A stretch of DNA of 64,000 nucleotides, taken from Gemmatimonadota bacterium (lineage in GTDB: Bacteria; Gemmatimonadota; Gemmatimonadetes; Longimicrobiales; Gaopeijiaceae). Both the position numbers and the translations under genes were made by a program. Below the pieces are notes generated by a model, which saw only the letters and a list, made by a program, of their open reading frames with translations, had not been told where the DNA came from and ran no database searches. Where the stretch lies: the NCBI GenBank assembly GCA_030428885.1, contig JAUIEJ010000001.1, positions 496,001-560,000 on the forward strand, written 5' to 3'. Positions 50,610 to 57,918 of the stretch are shown here, piece by piece (positions within the stretch are counted from its first letter, which is position 1; every line of letters starts with the position of its first letter).

Positions 50610-51368
50610 TCAGTCGTCGGTGGGGGTGGCCCGGATGCGCTCGGCCTCCATGGCCGTGCCCAGGAACTCCCACACGTCGGGGCGCATGTGGATGCCCCGA
50701 TCGGTCAGGGGGCGGGCCCCTTCGGACTCGTACATGGCCTGGAGCGACCGCTCGATGCCCGGATCGTCGCCGGTGAACTCGGAAATGAGCCCCCGGGCCT
50801 GGCGCGCCAGGGCCACCACCCGGGGATGGGTGGGCGGCAGTTCGGCGTCCACCGCCTCCCCGAGCTGGTCGAAGATCTCTATCCACTGGGCCTGAACCTC
50901 GGCCAGGCGTCCCAGCCCCATGTCGTCGGCCCGTTCCGCCAGCGTTTCGAGCTGCTCGGAGGTGTAGAAGCGCTCGAAGGTCAGGGTCTCGTGGATCGTG
51001 ACCAGCCACTCGTCGACGTCCACGTCGGTGTCGTCGAGGCGCTTCCGGATGCGCCGCAGCCGGTCCCGCTGCTCCATGGCGGTGAGGATCTCCTCGTCCA
51101 GGTGATCGAGGTGGGCGTCCAGCACCACCGGGAGGGGAGGGTCGTCGTTTTCGAGGCAGCGGGCGATGTCGTCGAGGGAGAGTCCGAGCCTCCGGAGAGA
51201 GGCCACATGCTGCAGCTTCCGGACCTCGGCGGGACCGTAGAGCCGGTATCCGGCCGGGGTGCGGGCCGCGGGACGCAGAAGCCCGATCTGGTCGTAGTGA
51301 TGGAGCGTCCGAACCGTGAGCCCGGTCCGTTCCGCCAGTTCCCCCACGGTGAGATGGTCGGCCGCCAT
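50610..51368 (-). CDS. MerR-family regulator with TipAS antibiotic-binding domain
   Basis: This encodes 252 residues. The N-terminal MerR winged helix (TVGELAERTGLTVRTLHHYDQIGLLRPAARTPAGYRLYGPAEVRKLQHV) is followed by a dimerisation helix and a C-terminal TipAS-like domain (FTSEQLETLAERAD-type text FYTSEQLETLAERADDMG, AEVQAQWIEIFDQLGEAVDAELPPTHPRVVALARQARGLISEFTGDDPGIERSLQAMYE). TipAL-type regulators bind thiopeptides or other drugs and switch on transport genes. It is 1 base from the cysteine-cluster gene upstream. Confidence 0.85.
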   Translation of the reverse strand: MAADHLTVGELAERTGLTVRTLHHYDQIGLLRPAARTPAGYRLYGPAEVRKLQHVASLRRLGLSLDDIARCLENDDPPLPVVLDAHLDHLDEEILTAMEQRDRLRRIRKRLDDTDVDVDEWLVTIHETLTFERFYTSEQLETLAERADDMGLGRLAEVQAQWIEIFDQLGEAVDAELPPTHPRVVALARQARGLISEFTGDDPGIERSLQAMYESEGARPLTDRGIHMRPDVWEFLGTAMEAERIRATPTDD

Positions 51369-51369
51369 G

Positions 51370-51756
51370 TCAGAGATCCGTCACCCAGGCCGTCAGGACC
51401 AGGTCCGGGTCCTCCTGACGCCGCCGCTCGGAGGCGAGGAAGTCGTAGTACCCGCACCGGCCCGAGCCCGGATACTCGCGGCAGGCCGCGGGCCGGTGCT
51501 CGTAGATGGTGCACCGGCGGGTCTCGGAGTCCAGGAACCGGCAGCTCGTATCGAAGATGGGGTCGTCCTTGTGGCGGAGTACCTGTTCACCTTCCTCGCC
51601 CCCCTTCTTGGTGAACCGCCGCCGGGCCTGGGCCGGCGTGAGTTCGAACCGCCGGGCCAGGCGCTCGATGTCGGCGTCGGTGACGGGAATGCGCGGGTAG
51701 GTACAGCAGTACCCGGGGCACTTCAGGCAGTTGTACTGGGCGCGGGGCGTGCTCAT
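51370..51756 (-). CDS. YkgJ-type cysteine-cluster protein
   Basis: The 128 residues carry the CxxCxxxCC-type cluster (Cys10, Cys13, Cys17 and Cys18 in YNCLKCPGYCC) and the later RFLDSETRRCTIYEHRPAACREYPG, which together define the YkgJ/UPF0153 family, thought to bind zinc or an Fe-S cluster. The target and reaction are unknown. It is upstream of, and almost touching, the MerR gene. Confidence 0.82.
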   Translation of the reverse strand: MSTPRAQYNCLKCPGYCCTYPRIPVTDADIERLARRFELTPAQARRRFTKKGGEEGEQVLRHKDDPIFDTSCRFLDSETRRCTIYEHRPAACREYPGSGRCGYYDFLASERRRQEDPDLVLTAWVTDL

Positions 51757-51796
51757 CCCTTCAAGATGCCCTGCGGCGGACCCGTCCGACAGTAGC

Positions 51797-53029
51797 TCAT
51801 CCGTCCAGGATGTCGGCCACCCCCGCCACCAGCCGGTCCACCTCGTCGGCGGTGGTGTAGATGGCCACGCCGGCCCGCACCAGGCCGTGGGGCTCGAGCC
51901 CCAGGTCCTCCACCACCGAGGTGGCGTAGAAGTCGCCGTGGGAGGTGAACACGCCGTGGTGGTCCGAGAGGTGGCGGGTGACCTGGGCCGCCGGCGTCCC
52001 GTCCACCGTGAACGCCAGGGTCGAGGTGCGGGGCGTGCCGGGGCGGGGGCCGTGGAGGGTCACGCCGTCCAGCGCCTCGAGGCCGGTCCAGAGGCGCGCC
52101 AGCAGCGTGTCGGCCCGGGCCTCCAGCGCCGCGAAGGCCGTCTCGAGGCGCTCCCGGAGGGTGCCCTCGCCGGGGCCCGCCAGGTCGGCGAGGAACTCCA
52201 CGGCCGCCGCCGCCCCCACCATGGCCTCGTGGGAGAGGGTGCCCGTTTCGAACCGCTCTCCACCCGCGTCGCCGGCGCAGGGCAGCCGGGGCGGATCCAG
52301 GCGGGCGGCGGTCTCGGCCGCCACGTGGAGCACGCCCAGGTGGGGGCCGTAGAACTTGTAGGGGGAGCAGGCCAGGGCGTCGCACCCCAGGGCGCGGACG
52401 TCGGGAAGGGCGTGGGGAGCCGAGTGGACCGCATCGACGAAGGTGAACGCCCCGGCCTCCCGGGCTCGGGCCACCAGGGGGGCCACGTCGGTCACGGTGC
52501 CCAGGGCGTTGGACGCCGCCCCCAGGGCCACGACCCGGGTGCGCGGACCCAGGGCGTCGTGGAACGCGTCCACGTCGAGGCGCCCGGTCGCCGGATCGAA
52601 GGGCACTTCCCGCACCACCAACTCCAGGTCCCGAGCCAGGTCCTTCCACGGGGCGACGTTGGCCTGGTGGTCGAGTCGGGTCACCACGACCTCGTCGCCG
52701 GCCCGGAGTCCCCGACCCACCGCACGGGAGAGGTGGTAGGTGAGGGTGGTCATGTTGGCCCCGAAGGCCACTTCTTCCGGGTCGCCGTTCAGGAACGCGG
52801 CCACGACCCCCCGTGCCCCCTCCAGGAGGGCGTCGGTTTCGGCGCTGGTGGCGTACTCCCAGTGGGTGTTGGCGTTGTGGCGCAGCAGGTAGCGGGTCAT
52901 GGCCGCCGGCACCGCCGAGGGCACCTGGGTGCCCCCCGGTCCATCGAAGTACGCGGCGGGCCGCCCGGCCTGAAGCCGATCGAGGGCGGGAAAATGACTG
53001 CGGATCTCGGCGACGTCGGCGACGGGCAC
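51797..53029 (-). CDS. Cysteine-desulfurase-like class V aminotransferase
   Basis: This encodes about 410 residues in the PLP-dependent class V aminotransferase fold, close to the group called cysteine desulfurase-like. Visible marks are AAYFDGPGGTQVPSAV, HWEYATSAETDALLEGAR, ANMTTLTYHLSRAV, LDHQANVAPWKDLA, TFVDAVHSAPHALPDV with the PLP aspartate and histidine, and the Schiff-base lysine in ACSPYKFYGPHLGVL. The exact substrate is unknown and no Fe-S scaffold genes are next to it. GTG 53029 is chosen because it opens the conserved region; the frame is open to 53188. Confidence 0.8.
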   Translation of the reverse strand: MPVADVAEIRSHFPALDRLQAGRPAAYFDGPGGTQVPSAVPAAMTRYLLRHNANTHWEYATSAETDALLEGARGVVAAFLNGDPEEVAFGANMTTLTYHLSRAVGRGLRAGDEVVVTRLDHQANVAPWKDLARDLELVVREVPFDPATGRLDVDAFHDALGPRTRVVALGAASNALGTVTDVAPLVARAREAGAFTFVDAVHSAPHALPDVRALGCDALACSPYKFYGPHLGVLHVAAETAARLDPPRLPCAGDAGGERFETGTLSHEAMVGAAAAVEFLADLAGPGEGTLRERLETAFAALEARADTLLARLWTGLEALDGVTLHGPRPGTPRTSTLAFTVDGTPAAQVTRHLSDHHGVFTSHGDFYATSVVEDLGLEPHGLVRAGVAIYTTADEVDRLVAGVADILDG

Positions 53030-53178
53030 GGCGGGTCTCGGATCGAGGGGACACGGGCGACGCCGAAGTGTGAGCGAGAACCGGGGCGGGAGCAACGTGC
53101 GCACTCCGCGTGTTCCCGGGGGTAGAGACGCCGTCCCGGCTCCCGCCGGCGAACCGACCCCCCCTGCGACCCCGACCC

Positions 53179-53736
53179 ATGACCCCATCCGACTCCCGTT
53201 CCGACATGGCCACCCTCGGCGGTGGCTGCTTCTGGTGCCTCGAGGCCGTCTACCAGGAAGTGGTGGGGGTGGACTCGGTGGTCTCGGGCTACGCCGGGGG
53301 CCACGTGTCCGATCCCGACTACCGCCAGGTCTGCACGGGCACCACGGGCCACGCCGAGGTGGTGCGCGTCACCTTCGACCCGTCGAAGGTGGAGTACGCC
53401 GATCTGCTCCGGATCTTCTTCACCATCCACGATCCCACGACGCCCGACCGCCAGGGCTACGACACGGGTCCCCAGTACCGGTCGTTCATCATGACCCACT
53501 CGCCGGAGCAGGCCGAAGCGGCCCGGACGGTGATGAGGGAAGTGACGGAGGCCGGGTGGTACGACGATCCGCTGGTGACCGAGGTGGTGGAGGACGGCCC
53601 GTTCCACCCGGCGGAGGTGGAGCACCAGAACTACTACCGCGACAATCCCAACCAGCGGTATTGCCAGGCGGTGGTGGCGCCGAAGGTGGCCAAGTGGCGG
53701 GCCACGTACGGCGCCCGCCTCCGACGCCCGTCGTGA
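53179..53736 (+). CDS. msrA: Peptide methionine-S-sulfoxide reductase MsrA
   Basis: The 185 residues are a full MsrA. The catalytic GCFWC is at residues 16-20 (Cys17), followed by GYAGGHVSDPDYRQVCTGTTGHAEVVRVTFDP, the conserved HDPTTPDRQGYDTGPQYRS, and a second cysteine near the C-terminus (NQRYCQAVV) that likely resolves the sulfenic acid. It reduces methionine sulfoxide using thioredoxin. An internal ATG at 53206 is an alternative start. It overlaps the next gene by GTGA. Confidence 0.93.
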   Translation: MTPSDSRSDMATLGGGCFWCLEAVYQEVVGVDSVVSGYAGGHVSDPDYRQVCTGTTGHAEVVRVTFDPSKVEYADLLRIFFTIHDPTTPDRQGYDTGPQYRSFIMTHSPEQAEAARTVMREVTEAGWYDDPLVTEVVEDGPFHPAEVEHQNYYRDNPNQRYCQAVVAPKVAKWRATYGARLRRPS

Positions 53737-54668
53737 TCCGGGGGGGCGCGATCCTCGTGGCGGCGGCGCTGGTGACGGGGGACCCCGTGGCGGGCCAGGA
53801 GCCCTACACCTGGTCGGAGTTCCGGTCCGTGGAACGGGTGGAGCCCCATGGCCGCATCGCCTGGGGCGAAGGGCCCCACGCCTTCGGGGAACTGTACCGC
53901 CCCGGGGGACCCGGTCCCCACCCCGTGGTGGTGTTGATCCACGGAGGCTGCTGGAGGTCCATCGCCGACGTGTCGTACGTGAGCCGTCTCGGGCGGTCCC
54001 TGGCCGAAGCCGGCTGGGTGGTGTGGAGCCTGGAGTTCCGGCGGATCGATCAGGACGGAGGCGCCTGGCCCGGCATCCTGGAAGACGTGGCCGCCGGCGC
54101 CGACCACCTGCGGGCCCTGGCCCCGGAGTTCGATCTCGATCTGGAGCGGGTGGTGGCCGTGGGGCATTCGTCGGGGGGGCACCTGGCCCTGTGGCTGGCG
54201 GGGCGCCGGCGGCTTCCCGCCGACGCCCCGGGCGGCCCGCGGCTGCGCCGGGACGACCCGCTCCCCGTGGCCGGGGTCGTGGGGTTGGCCGCCATCGCCG
54301 ACCTCGTGGACTTCCACCACCGGGGTGGGGGCGGGTGCGGGCCCGCCAGTGTGGAGTCGCTTCTCGACGCTCCCCTGGCCGAGGCGGCGACGCGCCTGTC
54401 GCTCACCTCTCCGGACGCCCTGCTCCCCCTGGGAGTCCCCCAGTTGCTGGTCACGGGTGCCCTCGACGAAACGGTTCCCGCCGACCACGGGGCCGCCTGG
54501 GTGGACGCGGCGCGGGCCGCCGGAGACGATGCCCGCTTGCTCACACCCGCCGGAGCCGGTCATTTCGAGGTGGTCGCACCGTGGACGGATCCGTACGGCA
54601 GCGTCTGGCCCGAGATCCGGGCCTTCCTCGAGACCCTTCGGTCCTCCCCTGGAGCCCCGCCGTCATGA
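53733..54668 (+). CDS. Exported alpha/beta hydrolase (esterase/peptidase-like)
   Basis: This encodes 311 residues from the GTG of a GTGA overlap with msrA. A signal peptide (ILVAAALVTGDPVAGQ) is followed by an alpha/beta hydrolase fold: oxyanion HGGCW, nucleophile GHSSGGHLALWLAG, then the Asp in VTGALDETVP and the His in AGHFEVV. It resembles BD-FAE/arylformamidase-like esterases. The substrate is not predictable. Confidence 0.8.
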   Translation: MIRGGAILVAAALVTGDPVAGQEPYTWSEFRSVERVEPHGRIAWGEGPHAFGELYRPGGPGPHPVVVLIHGGCWRSIADVSYVSRLGRSLAEAGWVVWSLEFRRIDQDGGAWPGILEDVAAGADHLRALAPEFDLDLERVVAVGHSSGGHLALWLAGRRRLPADAPGGPRLRRDDPLPVAGVVGLAAIADLVDFHHRGGGGCGPASVESLLDAPLAEAATRLSLTSPDALLPLGVPQLLVTGALDETVPADHGAAWVDAARAAGDDARLLTPAGAGHFEVVAPWTDPYGSVWPEIRAFLETLRSSPGAPPS

Positions 54669-55156
54669 ACAGTTGGATCGGCCTCGTCGTCGCCCTCGTG
54701 GTTCCCCAGGTCGTGGGGGTCGCCGCAGGCGCCGCCACCGCCCGGAGCATCCGGGATTGGTATCCCCGCCTCACCAAGCCGGGCTTCACGCCGCCGAACT
54801 GGCTCTTCGGCCCCGCCTGGTTCGTGCTCTACATCCTCATGGGCGTGGCCTCCTGGCAGGTCTGGCGGGCGGGATTCGAGACCGAGGGCGTGTGGATCGC
54901 CCTGGTGGTGTACGGCGTCCATCTGCTCCTCAACGGCCTCTGGTCGATCCTGTTCTTCGGCGCCCGTCGGCCCGACTGGGCCCTGGCCGAGGTGGTCTTT
55001 CTCTGGGGGTCGGTGGTGGCGTCGGCCTGGCTGTTCTTCCAGGTGGACGGCGTGGCCGGGATCCTCATGCTTCCCTACGTCGCGTGGGTGACCTTCGCGG
55101 CGATCCTCAACGGCGCCATCGTGCGGCTGAATCCGGGATTCGGATCGGGCGCGTAG
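54665..55156 (+). CDS. tspO: TspO/MBR family tryptophan-rich sensory protein
   Basis: The 163 residues have five membrane helices and the TspO hallmarks: WYPRLTKPGFTPPNWLFGPAWFVLYILMGVASWQVW, the tryptophan-rich LLLNGLWSILFFGARRPDWALAEV, and YVAWVTFAAILNGAIVRLN at the end. TspO binds porphyrins and cholesterol-like ligands and is linked to oxidative and light stress. It is coupled by ATGA to the hydrolase gene. Confidence 0.93.
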   Translation: MNSWIGLVVALVVPQVVGVAAGAATARSIRDWYPRLTKPGFTPPNWLFGPAWFVLYILMGVASWQVWRAGFETEGVWIALVVYGVHLLLNGLWSILFFGARRPDWALAEVVFLWGSVVASAWLFFQVDGVAGILMLPYVAWVTFAAILNGAIVRLNPGFGSGA

Positions 55157-55209
55157 GGCCCTCTCCCGCCGGCGGAAAGGCTGTGGCGACCTGTTGCGCC
55201 CGTGCCGCG

Positions 55210-55238
55210 TTTCCATCCGGGGATCCGCGTGCTATGAT
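55210..55238 (+). promoter_or_regulatory. Candidate promoter of the double-HTH gene
   Basis: TTTCCA (55210-55215) and TATGAT (55233-55238) are 17 bases apart, 43 bases before the ATG, with GAAGGAGG as ribosome site further down. The -10 box is a near-perfect consensus, unusual in this GC-rich window. Confidence 0.5.
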
Positions 55239-55280
55239 GTCCACGACGTGACAACCATCACTTCGAAGGAGGGTGCGCCT

Positions 55281-55718
55281 ATGCCCAAGCCCCCCGGCGC
55301 CCTCGTGGTGAAGTGGCGGGACCTCGCAGCATCTGGGAAGTCGTACGCGGAAATCGCTCGGCGATACACCAAGTACTCGGCGGATCAGGTGCGGCATTAC
55401 TGCCTGGGGACGTCCGGCAAACACCTGCCGGGTCCGCTCCAGTCGCCCGGTCGTTGGAACGGCCGGAACGTCTGGCTCCAGGGAGAACGGTCTCCGCACG
55501 CGGAACTGACGAAGGCGCAGGCAGTGGCAGTCCTGGACGACTGGGACGAAGAGAAGGACCGTTGGGGAACCGCAGGGTCGGAATGGGCCCGGAAGTTGAG
55601 AGTCTCCCCCAGCACGATTCACATGCTCCGCCGCGGGGAGACCTGGCGGCATCTGGAGCATCCGAATCAAGGGCGGAAGCCCAAGAAGAAGAAGGGCAAG
55701 CGCGGTCGCGCGAAGTAG
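55281..55718 (+). CDS. Small basic protein with two HTH-like segments, putative DNA-binding
   Basis: The 145 residues contain two helix-turn-helix-like segments: SYAEIARRYTKYSADQVRHYCLG near 17-40, and AGSEWARKLRVSPSTIHMLRRGETWRHL near 100-127. The second resembles the HTH repeats found in homing-endonuclease and phage proteins. A strongly basic tail (KPKKKKGKRGRAK) follows. There is no nuclease motif. Its base composition is visibly lower in GC than its neighbours and it has its own promoter and a strong GAAGGAGG site, so it may be acquired. I do not know a characterised homologue. Confidence 0.6.
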   Translation: MPKPPGALVVKWRDLAASGKSYAEIARRYTKYSADQVRHYCLGTSGKHLPGPLQSPGRWNGRNVWLQGERSPHAELTKAQAVAVLDDWDEEKDRWGTAGSEWARKLRVSPSTIHMLRRGETWRHLEHPNQGRKPKKKKGKRGRAK

Positions 55719-55780
55719 CCCGGACGGGGAGTGGAGGTCCGCGCCCCCGGGCCGGGCCTCCCTCCACCTCCCCCGCCGAC

Positions 55781-56467
55781 ATGACGACTTCCGCCGGGTT
55801 CACCGACGCGACGTTCTCCTTTCTCGCCGATCTGGCGGAGAACAACACCCGGGAGTGGTTCGAAGAACACCGGGATCGTTACCTGCACGATCTCATCGAG
55901 CCGTCCCAGCAGTTCATCCTGGCGGTGGGGGAGGAGCTGGATCGGCTGAGTCCGTCGCTCCGGGCCGACCCCCGGCGGGTCGGGGGCTCCATGTTCCGGA
56001 TCCACCGGGACCTGCGGTTCTCCAAGGACAAGACCCCCTACAAGACCCATGCGGGGATCCAGTTCCGCCACTCGGCGGGGAAGGACGCCCACGCGCCGGG
56101 TCTCTACGTCCACGTGGAGCCGGAGAACTGCTTCGTGGGCCTCGGCGTGTGGCGCCCGGCATCGGCTCCGTTGCGGGCGATCCGGACGGCCCTCGTCGAT
56201 GCCCCGGAGCGATGGCGCGCCGCGGTGGATGCCCTCTCCCAGGAAGGCTTCGCCCTGGCGGGGGACTCCTTGAAGCGCATCCCCCGGGGGTTCGACGGCG
56301 AGCACCCCCTGGCCGACGACCTGAGGCGGAAGGACTTCATCGCGGTGGCCGAGCTGGAGCGGGGGCGGGTGGTGTCTCCCGACTTCGCCCGGGACGTGGT
56401 GGACTCGGCCATGGCCGGGCAGCCCCTGCTGCACCTGGTCTGCGACGCCCTGGACGTAGCGCGGTGA
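55781..56467 (+). CDS. DUF2461 (TIGR02453) family protein
   Basis: The 228 residues match this family well: TFSFLADLAENNTREWFEEHRDRYLHDLIEP, MFRIHRDLRFSKDKTPYKTHAGIQFRH, GLYVHVEPENCFVGLGVWRPASAPLRAIR, GDSLKRIPRGFDGEHPLADDLRRKDFIA. The family has a conserved acidic/Lys core but no proven activity. It is 63 bases after the double-HTH gene. Confidence 0.85.
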   Translation: MTTSAGFTDATFSFLADLAENNTREWFEEHRDRYLHDLIEPSQQFILAVGEELDRLSPSLRADPRRVGGSMFRIHRDLRFSKDKTPYKTHAGIQFRHSAGKDAHAPGLYVHVEPENCFVGLGVWRPASAPLRAIRTALVDAPERWRAAVDALSQEGFALAGDSLKRIPRGFDGEHPLADDLRRKDFIAVAELERGRVVSPDFARDVVDSAMAGQPLLHLVCDALDVAR

Positions 56468-56489
56468 CGGCGGCGGGTCCGGCTCGGGC

Positions 56490-57347
56490 ATGACCGCACG
56501 GCCCCCTCGGGAGGTGGTGCGAGTCGAGGTGGACACGGGGCTGAGCCTTCGGGCCGAGATCTGGGGCCGGGGCGCGGGCCGCGAGGCCCCCCCTCTCGTG
56601 CTGGTCCACGGGTTCATGGGATCGGCCCCGGCGTGGGGTGAACTTCCGGCCCGCCTGGCCCGGACCCGCACGGTGGTGGTTCCCGAACTGCCCGGCCACG
56701 GGGGGAGCGACCGCCCCGGCGATCCGGAGGTGTACCGGGTCCCCCGGGTGGCGGCCCTGCTGGCACGTCTCGCTTCCGCCCTGGCGCTGGACCCGGCCGA
56801 CTGGCTCGGCTATTCCATGGGCGGGCGCATCGTCCTCGCCGGGGTGGCGGAAGGGCACCTGGCACCCCGGCGCGCCATCCTGGAATCGGCGTCGCCGGGG
56901 CTGGCCGACGCCGGTGACCGGGCCCGACGCCGAGCCCTGGACGAAGACCGGGCGGCCGCCCTGGAGAGGGACGGGATCGGCGCCTTCGTGGACGGGTGGC
57001 TGGAGCTGCCCCTCTTCGCCACCCAGCGCCGGCTGCCGGCCCCGGTCCGGGCCCGGGAGCGCCGCCGGCGGCTGGGCGCCGATCCGGCGGCGCTGGCGGC
57101 GTGCCTCCGGCGGGGCGGGACCGGAACCCAACCGTCCTACTGGGACTCCCTGGGGGCGGTGACCTCCCCCACGCTGCTCCTCACGGGTTCGCTGGACGAG
57201 AAGTTCGAGGCCCTGGCCCGGAGGATGGCCGAGGCCCTTCCCCGGGCCCGGAGGATCGCGGTGGCCGGCGCGGGCCACGCGGTCCACCTCGAGGATCCCC
57301 GGGCGTGGCAGGCGGCGGTGGAGGGGTTTCTGGGCCCGGCCGACTGA
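56490..57347 (+). CDS. MenH-like alpha/beta hydrolase (SHCHC synthase type)
   Basis: The 285 residues form a cytoplasmic alpha/beta hydrolase. LVHGFMGSAPAWGELPARL carries the oxyanion HGF, PELPGHGGSDRP follows, the nucleophile is in LGYSMGGRIVLAG, and LLTGSLDEKFEALARRM plus AGHAVHLEDP carry the Asp and His. The GFMGS and GYSMGGR forms are characteristic of MenH, which makes SHCHC in menaquinone synthesis. No other men gene is present here, so a related hydrolase is possible. Confidence 0.7.
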   Translation: MTARPPREVVRVEVDTGLSLRAEIWGRGAGREAPPLVLVHGFMGSAPAWGELPARLARTRTVVVPELPGHGGSDRPGDPEVYRVPRVAALLARLASALALDPADWLGYSMGGRIVLAGVAEGHLAPRRAILESASPGLADAGDRARRRALDEDRAAALERDGIGAFVDGWLELPLFATQRRLPAPVRARERRRRLGADPAALAACLRRGGTGTQPSYWDSLGAVTSPTLLLTGSLDEKFEALARRMAEALPRARRIAVAGAGHAVHLEDPRAWQAAVEGFLGPAD

Positions 57348-57408
57348 AGAAGGGCCCGGAACGGCCCGTAGGACATGGACGAAGTCGCACCTGGACACGG
57401 GAGACGGA

Positions 57409-57918
57409 ATGCGCCGCCTGCTGGACCGACTGAACGCCCTCCTGGCCCTGGGGATCGTGGGCTACGCCGTGTGGGCCTGGCCCCGCCTTCCCGAGCGGAT
57501 TCCGGCCCACTTCGGCCCCGACGGGGCCCCGGACCGCTGGACCGACACCACGTTGGCGTCGTGGTTCTTCCTGCCGGTGGTGGCGGTGGCGTGCTGGGCC
57601 CTGGTGCTCGGAGGGCGGGAGTGGATGGTGCGCCGACCCCGGACCATGAACCTCCCGTCGGGGCAGTCGCTGGAGGATTTCCCCGAAGAAGTCCGGCCGG
57701 CGATTCTGGAGTACATGCGCGGGTTCATGGCGCTGGTGGGGCTGGAGCTTCTCACCATCTTCGGCCTGATCGTGCTGGGGAGTCACCGTACGGCCATGGG
57801 CGGCGACGGCCAGGGCTACATCCTGGCCGTCCTCGCCCTGGCCGTCCTGTCGGGTCCGGTGCTCCTGGTGACGTTCTTCCTGGGCTTCCAGAGGGTCACT
57901 CGGAACGCAGGACCCTGA
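57409..57918 (+). CDS. DUF1648-like integral membrane protein
   Basis: The 169 residues have about four membrane helices and the DUF1648 mark AWPRLPERIPAHFGPDGAPDRWTD near residues 24-47, seen in SdpI-like membrane proteins. The function is unknown for this form. Its 3' end overlaps that of the convergent ADOP permease gene by 23 bases. Confidence 0.7.
   Translation: MRRLLDRLNALLALGIVGYAVWAWPRLPERIPAHFGPDGAPDRWTDTTLASWFFLPVVAVACWALVLGGREWMVRRPRTMNLPSGQSLEDFPEEVRPAILEYMRGFMALVGLELLTIFGLIVLGSHRTAMGGDGQGYILAVLALAVLSGPVLLVTFFLGFQRVTRNAGP

Noticed and set aside
53100-53160. Start of msrA at 53110
   Set aside because: The added residues are Pro/Arg-rich with no ribosome site; the ATG at 53179 directly precedes the conserved MsrA domain.
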